From assembly GCA_013399695.1 (NCBI GenBank), contig VXAU01001100.1, positions 1,474,122 through 1,538,121 of the forward strand: a stretch of 64,000 bases of DNA. The letters run 5' to 3'. Positions 1 through 10,864 of this stretch are shown here, piece after piece. The notes below the pieces were generated by a model that was not told the DNA's origin, searched no databases, and saw nothing but the letters and a program-made list of their open reading frames with translations. The first letter of the stretch is position 1; every line of letters begins with the position of its first letter. Both the position numbers and the translations under genes were made by a program. This DNA comes from Formicarius rufipectus. Taxonomy: Eukaryota > Chordata > Aves > Passeriformes > Formicariidae.

Positions 1-1607
1 TGGAACAAGTAAGGTTGTGATTACAGCAGGGCAGGAAGGTCAACCTGTTATTTCCATACTGGTACAATTATATTACTTAAAAGAAAGAGCCAGTTTTAAT
101 CAACTAGTACATACGGAGTAAAAATATTTTGTAAGCAATGAAGAGGTTAAATATTACTGCCCAACTTGCATTTCTATATGTTCTTTATATTATTATTTGC
201 TTGACTGATGATACTGTTACAGAGTAAGTTAGAAAAGAAAATCCTATTTTTCCAATTATTGCTCCATAAATAAGTCAAGGAAATGGTTTTCAACTGTATG
301 CTTAATAGAAAAACATCAAAAAGTGAGCACACAGACAGAACTCTGACTGATTTGGGCAAATATTTTCAAGGCATCACAAATGCATTGATCCTGGTTTTTG
401 GGGGTTGTTTTTTGTGGGTATTTTTCTGTTCTTGTTCAAACAACTGTCAGCTTTCCACTAGCACCTACATTCTTTCTTAATACCTTTTTTTTCACTTCCA
501 GAAACATTTATCTCACACTGTGGCCACAGTTTAAATATCTATTGATCTCAGAGCCTCTCCTGCTTCCTCTAATAGGTTTCTGTAGAGTAGTCTGACCTTC
601 TTCTCTCTTGGTGAGAATTAAGCCCGTCACTTTTTTCACTTTAAATACTGTGGGGAAATCCACATCTTCAATTTCCTTTATTCACTCCGTCAGCTTTCTA
701 GGGCATACCATACATTGTCTGCAATGCAATTTACTTACAATGCTAGTATCAAAGTGATAGTTGCTATATGAACTAAGAAATTTGCTCCCCCTATAGCAAA
801 AATGCTTTCTATCTCAGGAAAAAAGTAGAAAGAAGATTGCAATTTAAAAATGAAATCTAAAATTTCCATTGTCTCCCATATTATATTTAGTTGGTGTTGC
901 CCTGGAGAGTGTAGGTCAATATGTAGAGTATCCTAGTTGCAAAAATTGATCTATTTGAGAGATCATTGCTTATTGGTTATCCCTGTTGGAGAAGGCATAG
1001 AGAAAGAAGTTATCAGCATCATGCATGAGAGTGCAAAGTAAGGTGATTGGCAGATCAGAGCAACAGGGTTCAGAGGTGAGTAAGAAAAAGTCAGATGAAA
1101 GGGCAAGGATGTTGACTCTATCTGCGTGGATGTCTAGATAGTTAGAAAGGTTCATAAATTTTGCATAACCTGTGAGAAGTGTGAATGTTGAAAGAGGCCA
1201 AAGAGTAGTAATGAGCAATCAGCAAAGTGGCTGAATTTAAGTGCTTGACCAAGTATTTGCTATAGGGACAGAAGGAGAAGGTAATCTGCAAGCTAATTTA
1301 TCTAAAAGCTCTGCTTAGTGGGTTGAGGTTTTTTTTCCCTTCTTTGTTTCACTGCCTTTAAATGATCTGACTTTCCTTTTGAAGTCATATTTCTATTTGC
1401 CTTACATTAATATTCATGTCTTGTTCTTCTGAGTTACTTTACCTTTGAAGTGCCTAAGCATTTGTGTTTCTCCAAGAAAGAATTAGCACTGAGAAATCTT
1501 GGTCTTAGATATCCTTGAGAAACTGCCAGTTCCCTTATTTGTCACTTTGTTTATGACAAAATATTATGGTAGTAATGCAGAAGCTCGAGTTCTATCATTT
1601 TTCCTAT
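1..1607. other. Unique AT-rich DNA, no gene seen
   Basis: I see no recognisable gene or repeat here. The open frames present (up to 82 codons at 970-1218 on the minus strand) lack any familiar motif and overlap frames on the other strand. A T/G-rich stretch at 388-425 is low complexity only. Confidence 0.6.
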
Positions 1608-1641
1608 TCCCCCCCCTCCCCCCNNNNNCCCGCCCCGCCTC
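1608..1641. other. C-rich tract with a 5-base assembly gap
   Basis: A run dominated by C flanks five unknown bases (N) at 1624-1628 and continues into CCCGCCCCGCC. The opposite strand is therefore G-rich and could form a G-quadruplex. Such tracts often stop sequencing reads in bird genomes, so the true length here is probably unknown and the five N are a placeholder. The 73-codon frame read across it is not a gene. Confidence 0.85.
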
Positions 1642-3996
1642 TTTTTAATACCACGGTCTTTGTTTGTGTTCTAGAATCAGATTACTCCTGTTTTTCACCA
1701 GATACATCCAATGTCCATGGCCTTTATGCACCATGTCCTGTCATGCACCTCTTGAACTGTCCTTCTGCTTTCTGCTTTTTGAAGTAACTGTCTAACCTTG
1801 CTCTTAGTACAGTGAACATAAATAAAGTGACTTGTCTCCCTGTGTGAAGGGAAGCAGAAATGCCTATGCCCTGGCAACAGGCTTCCTGTGGCTGTGCTGA
1901 CGGCTCATTTTCTCCCAGCTAAGGTAACTGCAGAGTGTGGAGGACCTGTACAGCACTGGAGGAGTAAACTTGGGATGAGAAAAAGCTCTACACCTGTGAC
2001 AAGGGTCATCAGAGAAATAAGGCAGTGAATAAACATACAGCCATTCAAAACATTCCAATCAAATGTCCTCACATTCTTTAAAGCAGGCAAATTTCCACAT
2101 GCTGTGGATATGGGACCACATCGATGCTCAACAGGGCTCCAAATCCAAAACCTGGGGATCTGCAACCCAATGCGTTCAAAGAGCGTTACTTTTATGAACA
2201 CCCAGACCAGCAGCTGTGCATGGCAAAGCATCAAAGGAATGTGTTGCTTTTCTTTTACTCTAGCCATCATGATTTATGGAGAAGACCCTCTCCCACAGGA
2301 GATCAAAGTAATCTTTTCTGCCAGGCACCTTGCTCACATAGGAGACAAAGCAAGAGCTTGGAAAAATCACCAGTTTTCTTATGTCCTGCCTAGATATTTG
2401 TTAGAAATAGTTAATTGAGAAGATATCCAACAATCAAGGCAGAACTCAGAAGTTATGAAATAAACATCTGTGTGAAATAAGTGTCTATCTTTACTATACT
2501 GTTTGGTCAATAAGAAATACCCCAAATATAAGTCCCAGGTTCTGTATTTTTTCACAGAAGAGTCAATATTTCTTTTATAGATAAAAACTGTCAGAAAGCA
2601 CTTATAATACCCTTTGAAGTCTGTATAGGTAGCAAGAAACTGCAGTACTTTATGGTCCATAAACTTTTCTACTTTCCTGCAATTTCAGACCAAATGAAGT
2701 CAGAGCTACATTTAAGATACTCCAAATATGAATAGCAAACATTATTCATACATTATTCATGGAGATGTCATTACACGTGCCAATTACAGACATTGATACA
2801 CAATTTCATCTTTGTCTCAATTGGAAATTGATTTTAAATTATAACACTGAATTTTGCATTCTAGGAGGTGAAATGAAAAAAAAACCCCAAACAGTCAATA
2901 TCTGTGATTTTTTCCAGCAGAGGTCATCCTAAAATCTACTTTATACTATGGAAAATGCAACGGGGTTTCCATACCAAATACAAATGATGTTGTATATCCC
3001 AGGACTTAACAGATAAATCCAATGACTCTCAGTTGAGATGCTCATTTTAACAGCTTGAAGATACCTAGGCAGCTCAAAACAGCATAAGAATTTAATTTAT
3101 CATGGTGACAGATTTGAGGTATTTCACTTAGCATTTCCATTACTTGTTATAAAAATAATTAATAAAACCCTAGATATTTGAATATAGGAATTGCTTTATA
3201 GTAACATTTACAGTAGTATATTTTTTTGTATACATTACTGCTGTATATCTGAGGATGACATTTTGTTTAACCTGATGGCAATACTGGAAACTGTAATTTG
3301 CAACCCTTTTTTTTTAAGGCTAGAAGTCCTCACAATGACCCTCAAGGTCTTCTCTCGTTCGAACTGAAAGGAAATAACTCAGTAGGCTGCCAAAAATTCC
3401 CTTCCCCACATGATCATAGGCCAGGAAAAGGAGATGGCCAGCCGAATTGCAGCACAGACCAGACTCAGTGAGATCTACTATTTTTAAAAAAACATGCCTC
3501 CAGAGTTGTTAATGGCAATGTTATACTTAGAAATAACCTGTCTGCTTATCTATTTAAGGTGAGATTTGTGTCTGATTAACAACGGACCACTCCTACTGCA
3601 GTGACATGGGAGTATCTTAATTGCTTTCCACTACCTGGAAAATATCCAGCTGTTGATGCTATCTGCTAATGTGACAGCTCATATTGTTGTTAGGCTGGTA
3701 AACCCAATTACAGATGATGTCAAAGAACAGAATTTAAATAACAGAAAGGTAACTGTTTCTCCAACACACAAGGGAGAAGTAAACATTCGAAAATCGTGCT
3801 CTGGTAGGAAAATTTCATTGCACACAGAAAACTGCTGGGTTGGACAGCTCCAAGCAAATACTCTGTTCCAATGTCATATGCTGTTTCTTCCCTAGCTGCT
3901 GAAGTGCCTGAGAGCCAGTAGAGAATTTCTATATCATGCTGTTACTGCTGCATGAATGGGAAAAGTCTTCAGAAGGTGAAGAAGAGAATCTGGCAA
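1642..3996. other. Unique DNA, no supported gene
   Basis: The stretch 1905-2418 is open on both strands (121 codons minus; 89 and 104 codons plus), but the frames compete with each other and none shows a known domain, splice pair or codon pattern that singles it out. The remainder is AT-rich with homopolymer runs (3309-3316, 3483-3491). Confidence 0.5.
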
Positions 3997-3997
3997 G

Positions 3998-4322
3998 CCA
4001 GAAGGCACCTTCCAGAGGTGTCACATCCAACTCCCCTGCTCAAAGCCACATTGAGCTATCTTTTAAAAACTACAGATGAAGTCCCACAGCCCTCTTGGGA
4101 CAACATGTTCCAGTGTTTGAGCATTCTCATACTGAAACCCTTTTTCTTTATAGCTATTCACATTTTTCTGTGTTTCAATTTCTGCTTGTTGCCTCTCCAT
4201 CAATAACCATGCACCTACTAGAAAAATCTGACTCCCCTCTATCTGCATCTTCTAATCGGGCAGTAAGATATTCCCAGCAATACCTTTCCCTTCTCCAGGC
4301 TGAACAGACTCAGATCTGACAT
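3998..4322 (-). mobile_element. CR1 LINE fragment (antisense)
   Basis: The plus strand reads like the reverse complement of a CR1 3' region. The segment near 4003-4045 matches the CR1 tail phrase usually ending 'CCAACTCCCCTGCTC'. It is followed by the stretch equivalent to the ORF2 C-terminus (4085-4140, 'cagcctctctgggcaacctgttcc' in typical copies) and the conserved 'cttctccaggctgaacag' at 4290-4310. It is 5'-truncated, as most CR1 copies are, lacks the terminal ATTCTRTG repeats and is heavily mutated, so it is old. CR1 is the main LINE family of birds. Assignment comes from remembered family patterns, not from an alignment. Confidence 0.8.
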
Positions 4323-6599
4323 GATCTCCTTCTACATCATGTTATCTGGCCACAAAGCTGCCTAGTGGACTCTGTTGCCTTTGTTCCTCTTCTCTTTCTC
4401 TGAGAAACTGCAAAATATGTGCATGCAAACACAACTATGTACTTATAAACGCATATACATACATAATATCACAGATTTCTCTACTTTCCACTGAGATCCA
4501 TGAGAGTATTCAAGCAAGCAAAGACCCTTTTGCATTAAAAAGAGTTGTAACCATTCTGCAAAGGGCTGTAGAGAACATAAAAGTGAGTAAGTATGAGGTC
4601 TGTCTATCTTGACAATATCATCTTGATTTCAGTGTCATGGTTGTGATGCTCAATTATTGCAAAATTCAGCTGTGTTGTTGGCTCATGAAGTAGTCAGTTA
4701 CTCTGCTGTGCATATTTTGGAACAAAGAAAGTTTAACATTTCTTGCAACAGGGATTCATGAGACTTTAAAAAAAGAAAAAGGTAAATAATTCAGATTAAA
4801 ATGGAAGCATTAATAGTACTATTTCTGAAATGTAACTACCACATGACAGAGGTACACACTGCAACTGAAGTGATCACTAGCGACTTTTTCTGAGATTATG
4901 ATCAATATGGAGAGAGTTTCATGTCCCTTACTTTCCATTGCAAGACTAACAACACTATCTGTAGTCTGAGCTCACTGTGGAGAACATGTGGAGCTCATTG
5001 TGGGCTTAGGAATTTGTGCACCAAGACCAAGATGCATTAGCTTAAATCTCATTGAAGCCAGTAGCAAAAATGCTATTGATTCACATAGGCTTGGTTTCTA
5101 TTTCTAGACCTTTTTATGAGCACTAGTCTTGCACATGTTAACGTAAATGTCAACTAAATAAGAGAACCAATATCTCATCATCTGCACAGGTTCATTTAAT
5201 TCCCATCCTGCCCTTGAACCCAATAATATGTTTGTGTTCTGATGTGTAATAAGTCATTTAATGATGTTAAGAGTGCAGGAAAACAGATGGAGAACCTTCA
5301 GGGCATGCCGTCTGATAAAAATAAGACTATAACCCTGCTGCAAGAAAACAACATGCAGATAGTACATATGACATGAAATTCCACAAAACTTAGATTTTGG
5401 GTGTGGTTTTCATGAGGATCACACATTTGCATGGGTGTGTGTGTGTATTTGTGTGGCTAAAAGACTGGTACCCTGACAGTAAGTATCAAAGTATATTAAT
5501 TTTAAATTAGCATCAATACAGAAAAAATACCTGTGCAAGGCAGGGGTTTTTTAGAGTTCTGTGAAGCAGTAAATCAGGTTCAGAAAACCCAATGGTTTCC
5601 AGAAACTTAATTAGCTGTCACTGGTGGGGGTGAGATTCTCTCAGCCTTCCACTGGTGAGAATTCATTATGCTGTTTACCGTGCTAAGGCAAAATCTGCTT
5701 GCAAGTGACCTTTCATAACACAAACAGCAGATGGCAGCCTACAGTCAGCATTTCTTACTGTGCTCTTTGCTGCTGTAATTAATAAATAGAAACTCTCCAT
5801 GAGTGATTTTTGTTGGAAAGCTATGATATTTTTAGATGCATAGAAATACAAAAATTAATGTTTGTATTGTTCCCTCCTGTCTTGTCTCTGTGGCACAACT
5901 GTGCTTGTTTGTAATTTTGGTGTGGAAGGAATTCTCCATTTTTTTCCCATCCAGTTGGTGATATTTACTGCTTGAATGTATTCCACTCCTCAGAAAAACT
6001 GGGCAGAAGCAGCTGATCTGGGGACTGGAGAAAAGGAAGTTTTAAGCTGTTGAATCCCCTGGCTACAATCTTTGCTGAAGTCAAGAAGGTCCTTATGACA
6101 TTTTTTACTTTTCACTGAGCTTTTATAAATCTAGTTTAAAATAAATAAATATGAAATTACAGAAGTAGCATCTCCCCTCCACTGCTACTGTGCCAGTACA
6201 CTATGCTCTGAAAGGCTAACAAATGGGTGTGTACTCTCACAATTTGAGGTCTCCATCCTACACTTTAAACCTAAATGTAGTTATACTAGGGCACTTCTAT
6301 TCCAAATGACAGAGACTTCAACAAATTTAGTTATTTTCCACAGAAAACTTTGCAAGCTGGTATGTCCTTGAAGTATGTGCAGGGAGAGCAGAAGGCTTCA
6401 TGTGTATCCATGGCTTATGTTTATCCGTACACATGAAGAAGTGGCCTTCCATATAAACACTGTTGCCCAATCTAAAAAATATTACCCCAGATATTGAATT
6501 TCCTTTTTATAAGGTTTCAAATTGCTTCTGTTTTAAGTCCCTTCTTTTCCCCTGTTCTGGTTCCCTCTGCCGTCTCCAGTTGCAAGCACCAAAGACGGA
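4323..6599. other. Unique DNA, no gene seen
   Basis: No repeat family or open frame of note. The segment 5690-5800 is relatively rich in motif-like words (an E-box CAGATG, then TAATTAATAAATAG), which would fit a conserved non-coding element. Only a cross-species alignment could show that. Confidence 0.5.
5432..5455. repeat. Short (GT)n microsatellite
   Basis: An interrupted GT dinucleotide run, GGGTGTGTGTGTGTATTTGTG. Short and imperfect, probably of low polymorphism. Confidence 0.8.
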
Positions 6600-6833
6600 G
6601 TGAGAGGCCTCAGAGAAATACTAGATTCTAGGATTAGATTAGATGTTAGGAAGAAGTTGCTGGAACAGGTTGTCCAAAGAAGTTGTGGAAAGCTGTTCAA
6701 AGCCTGGTTAAATGGGGACCTGAGCAACCTGATCTACTGGGTTGCATCTCTGCCTGTGGTGGGAGGACTGGAACTAGATGACCTTTAAGTCCCTTCTGAC
6801 TCAAAGCATTCTGTGATTCTATGATTCTATGAA
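6600..6833 (+). mobile_element. CR1 LINE 3' fragment
   Basis: This is a 5'-truncated CR1 in sense orientation. The frame at 6600-6788 carries the degenerate end of the CR1 ORF2 protein (LDVRKKLLEQVVQR, comparable to the family's 'D.RK.FF..V...' region). The 3' UTR phrase 'ggaactagatgacctttaagtcccttctgactcaaa' follows at 6767-6804, and the element closes with the octamer-like tail ATTCTGTGATTCTATGATTC at 6811-6830. The tail is intact enough to place the insertion end near 6833. The 5' edge is approximate. Confidence 0.92.
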
Positions 6834-7525
6834 ATGCCCATATGGGGCTGCCTTTGCCTGTAGAGACAGGCACCACTTGTGTCCTGTACTCCTTTGCAGC
6901 AACTCCTTGTCTTGCAATCCTAAGTCCTTGGGTATAGTAATCAGGTTCTGCAGACTATAAAAGTCTTTTGTGCCAAAACTTTTACACAAGCAGCTCATAT
7001 GGTAGTTGTTCTTTTAATACTAAAATGACCAGAATTACTTATATGTTATCACCTAAGGAAATCACAGTAGGATGACAGTCGATTTGTAAAGGATTTTCTT
7101 TGGATCAATAGAGAGAAAAGTAGAATGTTTTAAAACATGATATTTCCCCACAATTCAGTTTTATAGACATGAAAAGTAGTTTCATGTGAGCCTACTTCTT
7201 TCTTTAATTTGCTGAAGAAAAATCTGACCACAGAGAGGTTTTTTACAGTATTGAAAAAAACATAAAGAACATTGCCAAAAGGATATTTAATCAATAATTC
7301 AGGATATCCTTTACAAAACACAGAATTATTTCTAGGACTACTAAAATAGAAAATCTCAATGTTTCTAAATTCTGTTACATAGGGAAAGTCTAGTCTTCTT
7401 TTAATTACTATCCAGACAGAAAAACGTGATAGAAGTCACCTTTGGTACTACTCACTGCACAAAGTCTGTTTTCAATGTGAACTGTCATATGCCCTTTCCA
7501 GTCCCTCATCAGGAAATAAAAAAAA
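6834..7525. other. Unique spacer between CR1 and LTR
   Basis: AT-rich DNA with no recognised repeat. The open frames at 7130-7321 (-) and 7426-7641 (+) have no familiar features, and the second runs into the LTR to the right. Confidence 0.55.
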
Positions 7526-8068
7526 GGTCATCATGGAGCCTCAATTTTGTTTCCCAGTCACTCACTCACCCAGTAGGATGGGAGAGAGAATTAAAAGAGC
7601 AAAAAGAAGAAGACTCTGATCAAGGTAAAGACATTCAATAAGTGAAGCAAAGCTCTGCGTGCAAACAAAGCAAAGGAGGGCATTCATTCACAATTTCCAT
7701 TGGCAAACAGATGCCGAACCACTTCCTGGAAAGTTGTCCCTCAACATGTGTGGTGCTTACTTGGGAAGACAACTACCACAACCACAATTGTCCCTGCATC
7801 CTCTTCCTTTTCACAAGCTTTTATGTCTAAGCATAACATTTTAAAGTATGGAATATCCCTTTGCTCAGTGGTCAGCTGTCCCAGTTGTGTCCAGTCCCAA
7901 TTTCTTGTGCTGCCTCAGCCTCCTTGCTGCGACAGAGTGAGAAAAACCTTGATGATGTATAAGCACTGCTCAGCAATAGCCAAAACCTGGTGTCTTATAG
8001 AGACTGTTGTAGTCACAAATCCAAAAGGGGCTATTATAAAGAAAATAACCAGCAAGCCAGTTAGACTC
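7526..8068 (-). mobile_element. Old ERVL-type LTR (solo, antisense)
   Basis: Read on the minus strand, this follows the layout of a common avian ERVL LTR nearly end to end. The U3 start (8068 back to about 7960) includes the block around 'gagcagtgcttatacatc'. A central block at 7850-7930 matches the segment normally encoding 'gggatattcc...gctgaccactgag'. Below it lies a TATA-like CATAAAAGCTT at 7815-7825 and a 3' portion at 7550-7640 with 'gggtgagtgagtgactggg'. No internal retroviral genes flank it, so it is a solo LTR. It is strongly mutated: terminal TG/CA and the polyadenylation signal are eroded. The 150-codon plus-strand frame at 7700-8152 runs across it antisense and is not a gene. Identification is from memory of the family. 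Confidence 0.78.
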
Positions 8069-10808
8069 AATATATCTTGCCTTCTTCCCCTCTTTCACCA
8101 GTGGATCATCATTAGAGAGACTAGAGAAGATCAAGAAATTCAACCTTTTTGATCTCTCAACCAAGTAGACTATTCAGACTCATTATGAGTAAACAAAAGG
8201 AAGGATGGTATGCAAGACTTTCTCCATTAAAGTATTCTGCTAAGCGAATAAATTCCCTATGTAAGAGAACTAAGCAGTACCCCTTTGTGGTGGTAATACA
8301 TTTAAAACAGAATTTTATTTAGACATTAAATGGCTTATAGGTTTGCAGTTAGCCAATGTGGACACATTTTATCTTCTTTATCTTATTTTATTTTATCTTC
8401 TGAAATGGCTGAGAGAAAGATACCTATGAAGATGCCTGTTGGTAAGTTTAGGAACCACTTCCTGCAGGGTTAGCAAGTGCTGCGGGAAGCATCCATTCTG
8501 CTCTCTGGTAATTTATGCATGCTGTATCACCTGGGTATAGACCAAAACAATTACAAAGACACCTGCCAGCTGGTCTGAGGAACCCGTCCTCTGTTCTGTT
8601 GAAGATTTATGGAAGGATTTCTAAAAGTCTTCAGGAAATAGCAACAGTTTTCTCTCCTCTTCTCTTTTGAAGAAAGGGTAAGTATGAGGTATGCAAGGTA
8701 CAAACTAGAAAATCACCTTTTCTTATTACATAAATGGTTTTTGTGTGAAGAGTGCCACTTGCAACATTTCTTATTTCAGCTGCTTGCTGATATCTCCTGT
8801 CCTGTTAAATTCTCATGGAGAAGAAAACAATTAGGTTGTATTTTACAGATTTTGATTGGTTGGTTGCTTGGTTTATTTTTTTGGTTTTTGGGGGTTTGTT
8901 TGTTTGTTTTTGCGGTGAGGTTTTTTGGGGTTTTTTTGCTCCTTTTTTGTCTGCAAGGTGGAGACATGACACCAATTGTCCTGTTTTAGGGACAGGGTAC
9001 CATTTGAGAGTATCATTAGCAGCTTTACCGGAGAGTAATTTTCCCTTCACTTCTCTTACAAAAATGCAATGATAAAATCAGAAGCAAGGAATATTATCAT
9101 ACTGCTAACTTCTGTTAGTGGAAAGTGACTGAAGCATGACTACAACACAGAAAAACAAAGATTTCCTAAATTCTTTAGTCTTGCAAATGTAACACCTCCA
9201 ATCCAGACCTTCTCAAGAGAGATGGTAAAGCTGTCAATCTCCTTCAGAGACCAGCCATGCATGTAAGAAAAAAGCGTGCTGCTGTATCTCACAACCCTAT
9301 CTTTGGATCTCACTTGTCCTCTAACATGCATAACACAGATCCTCATATAACTATGGTGCCTTAGGTAGTCAGATTGTTAAGGCTATGTAAGTGTCAAGGT
9401 TATTAGATTGAATCCTTCCTTGTTTTTCATTCGCTCTCTAGTTATGATATTTATACTTCACATTGCTGTAATGAATTTTAGCTTGTAAGACACAATGTTC
9501 CCTAATTGGCAGCACATGCAGTAATGAAGAACTTAATTCCAAGCAAATATGGTTGAAATTATTGGAGTAGAACTATTTACAAGAAGGTTTTAAATTTGCA
9601 CTGGCACACCTCTATCCAAACAGGCAAGTCTGTGTGTGAGGGGTACTGGGAGTCAAAACAGGGAAGAGAAGGAAGAATGAAGGATGAGAAGGATAAACTG
9701 AGGATGGCAGACATTATTAGAGTGAGTCGCAAGGGTCAGTTTTGCAAGTTTGTTTAAGATTCAGAATTTTAAATTTGCTATTGTGGGTGCTGATGCTAAA
9801 TTTTCATGTGCGTGGGAAAAGGAAGACACAGGTATACACACTCCTGCCTCATTGCATAGGTCTTCATATGGGCTATCTATGGGTTTCATCTTTTGCATAG
9901 TGTCAGGAGAGACTAAACGTTTTTAATGTTGTCAAGCAGAGTAGAAACTTGTTTTCATAGTAGTTGACAAAGCTGTTTGATAGAGAAGTTAAAGTACTTC
10001 CTCTTTACCTTGGGGAAAAAACCATAACAACAGAATGGTATTTAACCTTAAAACTCAGAAAACAGATGTGTTAGAAAAACAGCTACTTCTAGAAGTTACA
10101 GGTTCAGCCTAAGTGTTGTGGTAGTTTCTCTGACTCTGTCCTCTTTGTAAAACGCTGCCCTTGAGGCAGTACTTAGTACTTATTTTTTTGTTTAATAATA
10201 TTTGTTTAACACAGATAAGCAGCAAATATATAGCAGAAATTTCTTAAAACTTCAGATATGATTTTTATTTCCAAATGTTGAACAAAGACTGATTGTTTCA
10301 TTTGAATAATGTGTAGGCACAGCCTGTTTAATAGGATTTGTACCATCAGTAAAGTTAGAGTTTACATGCTAGCAGTGAGCTCAGTCCTTTAATGTAATAC
10401 AGGATGCTATGGTTCTGATATCTGCATTAATTTATTTCCAGTTTCATGACTTAGTGACAGTGCCTCTTTCATTACCTATGTTTCTATGGTAACCAAATAT
10501 CCCATAATATCTCTGTTATGATGCCAAAAAATGTTTCAATTTAACCTAATCTAAGCAATTTTACATCATTATGCTGCAGTACTAGCAGGGATGATGTTAC
10601 AGTTTTTTTGTTTTTGTTAACCTTATTTTGATGCTAAGAAAAGGGAAAAAAAAAATCAACCCTGAAGAGGCTGTTGTAAGAAGCCCTGGGATGTCCATGA
10701 ATTCAAAAAAGCTTTTACAGTTGCCTGGCATCTAAATCCAATACATTTTTTTGATCTTGTGGTCCTCACAGCTGTATACTATGATTTTTACTTTGAAAAA
10801 AGAGTGAA
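8069..10808. other. Unique DNA, no gene seen
   Basis: Contains the G/T-rich tract listed separately (8851-8940), otherwise unremarkable AT-rich sequence. Frames of up to about 100 codons near 8684-9072 are produced by the stop-poor GT/TTTG tract and are spurious. Confidence 0.55.
8851..8940. repeat. G/T-rich low-complexity tract
   Basis: Runs of TTTG, TTGG and GGGG units (for example GGTTGGTTGCTTGG and GGGGGTTTGTTTGTTTG). The plus strand has several G runs within about 60 bases and could fold as a loose G-quadruplex. Tracts of this composition recur at 14866-14952 and, in complement, at 34620-34670 and 57520-57560. Confidence 0.85.
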
Positions 10809-10864
10809 GTCCTGCTTTGATTCTACTGTCCTGCTTTGATTCCTGTGTCCTTGTTTCATCTCAT
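10809..10864. repeat. 19-bp tandem repeat, about 3 copies
   Basis: Units begin at 10809, 10828 and 10847. The first two share GTCCTGCTTTGATTC and differ only in their last few bases. The third (GTCCTTGTTTCATCTCAT) is degenerate. A minor local duplication. Confidence 0.8.

Noticed and set aside
1905..2418. Overlapping open frames on both strands (89-121 codons)
   Set aside because: The frames compete with each other, with no motif, splice pair or codon bias to favour one.
7700..8152. 150-codon open frame on the plus strand
   Set aside because: It is the antisense read of an old ERVL-type LTR that I can follow nearly end to end.
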